From positions 29,195,289 to 29,259,288 of the forward strand of contig NC_059368.1 in assembly GCF_019703515.2 (NCBI RefSeq): a DNA stretch of 64,000 nt, read 5' to 3'. Below the pieces are notes generated by a model. The model saw only the letters and a program-made list of their open reading frames with translations. It had not been told where the DNA came from and did not search any database. This document shows positions 1 through 64,000 of this stretch, piece after piece. The first letter of the stretch is position 1. Every line of letters begins with the position of its first letter. The position numbers and the translations under genes were made by a program. This DNA comes from Myxocyprinus asiaticus. Its lineage: Eukaryota > Chordata > Actinopteri > Cypriniformes > Catostomidae.

Positions 1-598
1 ACTGCAGGCTATCAGGTTACAGTCTTTAATCTGGTTTTAAGATGGCATTGGAGAGATGTTTTTTGTTACTGTGGCAACAGAGCAGTGTGGATAACCGTGA
101 GCAGGGCAGTATGAGGTGGATACGCAGCCAATTAGTTAGACGTTACAACATGTTTGAGATGTGTGGGTAAATCACTCAATATTTTGAAAAATTTTAGTTC
201 TAAAAACAAAATGCCTATTTCATAAAACAAAAGAGAATACGTTCAATGATCCATGGTGGACATGGGAGATAAATTAACATGGGGGGAAAAAAAAAAAAAA
301 GATCCAGTCACACCTTAAGTGGAAGATTTGCATTTAAGACAAAACATCTAGAGTCTGTGTTTAACCTCACCATTGCAGACCTTACAAGCACATCAGATGC
401 AGTATTAGGTTGAGATATTTGTGTTCAAGTCTTTTTTTTTATTACTTTCCCTCGCACAATTCGTTTTTGCAAGAAGTAGAAAAATCTTCCATTTTTCTGT
501 CTGTTCCATTTCGAATATTTAGCTGGGCCAAGGGAAGAGGTCTTTAGAGGATGTAGAAGAAATGTTGGATCAAAGTTGAGGTAACATCGCAGAGTTAC
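1..598 (-). other. trappc8: TRAPPC8 3' UTR and downstream flank
   Basis: The sequence after the TGA has no coding potential. A candidate AATAAA polyadenylation signal lies at 438-443 on the minus strand and an ATTAAA at 25-30. Which one is used cannot be told from sequence alone. A short A-run lies at 286-300. Confidence 0.5.
438..443 (-). promoter_or_regulatory. Candidate TRAPPC8 polyadenylation signal AATAAA
   Basis: This is a canonical hexamer on the gene's strand, about 155 nt after the stop codon. It is embedded in an A-rich run, so it may be fortuitous. Confidence 0.4.
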
Positions 599-63129
<62,531 letters not shown>

Positions 63130-63189
63130 CTGCATCAGAGTTCAGGATATTTCGCTCACGATACAGGAAACAAAATAGATTGAGAATTA

Positions 63190-64000
<811 letters not shown>

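Overview
The window is a piece of a teleost nuclear genome, most likely a cypriniform (carp/minnow-type) fish. One vertebrate gene with GT-AG introns fills it. The introns are packed with fish-typical repeats: Sleeping Beauty-type Tc1 elements, hAT elements with 8-bp target duplications, an abundant palindromic MITE family beginning like TTAAAGGGATAGTTCACCC, a DIRS-type retroelement, an L2-type LINE tail and a tRNA-derived SINE. The species assignment is inference from repeat flavour.

The only host gene I can support is TRAPPC8, the Trs85-like subunit of the TRAPPIII trafficking and autophagy complex. It lies on the minus strand. I could place 26 coding exons from 63129 (upstream side) down to the stop codon at 599-601. 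All intron phases agree, no exon contains an in-frame stop, and together they encode about 1,290 residues. About 145-150 N-terminal residues should lie on exons beyond position 64000. The 3' UTR runs from 598 toward 1. Coding sequence is about 6% of the window.

Layout from low to high coordinate (3' to 5' of the gene): 1-1060, 3' UTR and the last two exons; 1.06-8.1 kb, an intron with a Tc1 relic and hAT elements, one of which carries an L2 LINE tail; 8.1-14.5 kb, six exons with MITEs and a 1-kb hAT-like element between them; 14.5-22.4 kb, an intron with degenerate ~260-bp tandem repeats, a broken DIRS-type element and other DNA-transposon relics; 22.4-26.9 kb, three exons; 26.9-32.8 kb, an intron holding a MITE split by three nested transposons; 32.8-35.2 kb, five exons; 35.2-47 kb, introns with a hAT element, many MITEs and a SINE around one exon; 47-57.3 kb, nine exons, one intron with a nearly full-length Tc1 copy and another with a hAT-in-MITE composite; 57.3-63 kb, an intron with a hAT element carrying a 74-bp minisatellite and another Tc1 copy; 63.1-64 kb, the first visible exon followed by a further Tc1 fragment at the window edge.

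I see no operon, CRISPR array, prokaryotic feature or unknown multi-gene system. The most informative unusual structures are the nested transposon stacks with readable target-site duplications, and the transposase copies that share the same catalytic-site lesion.
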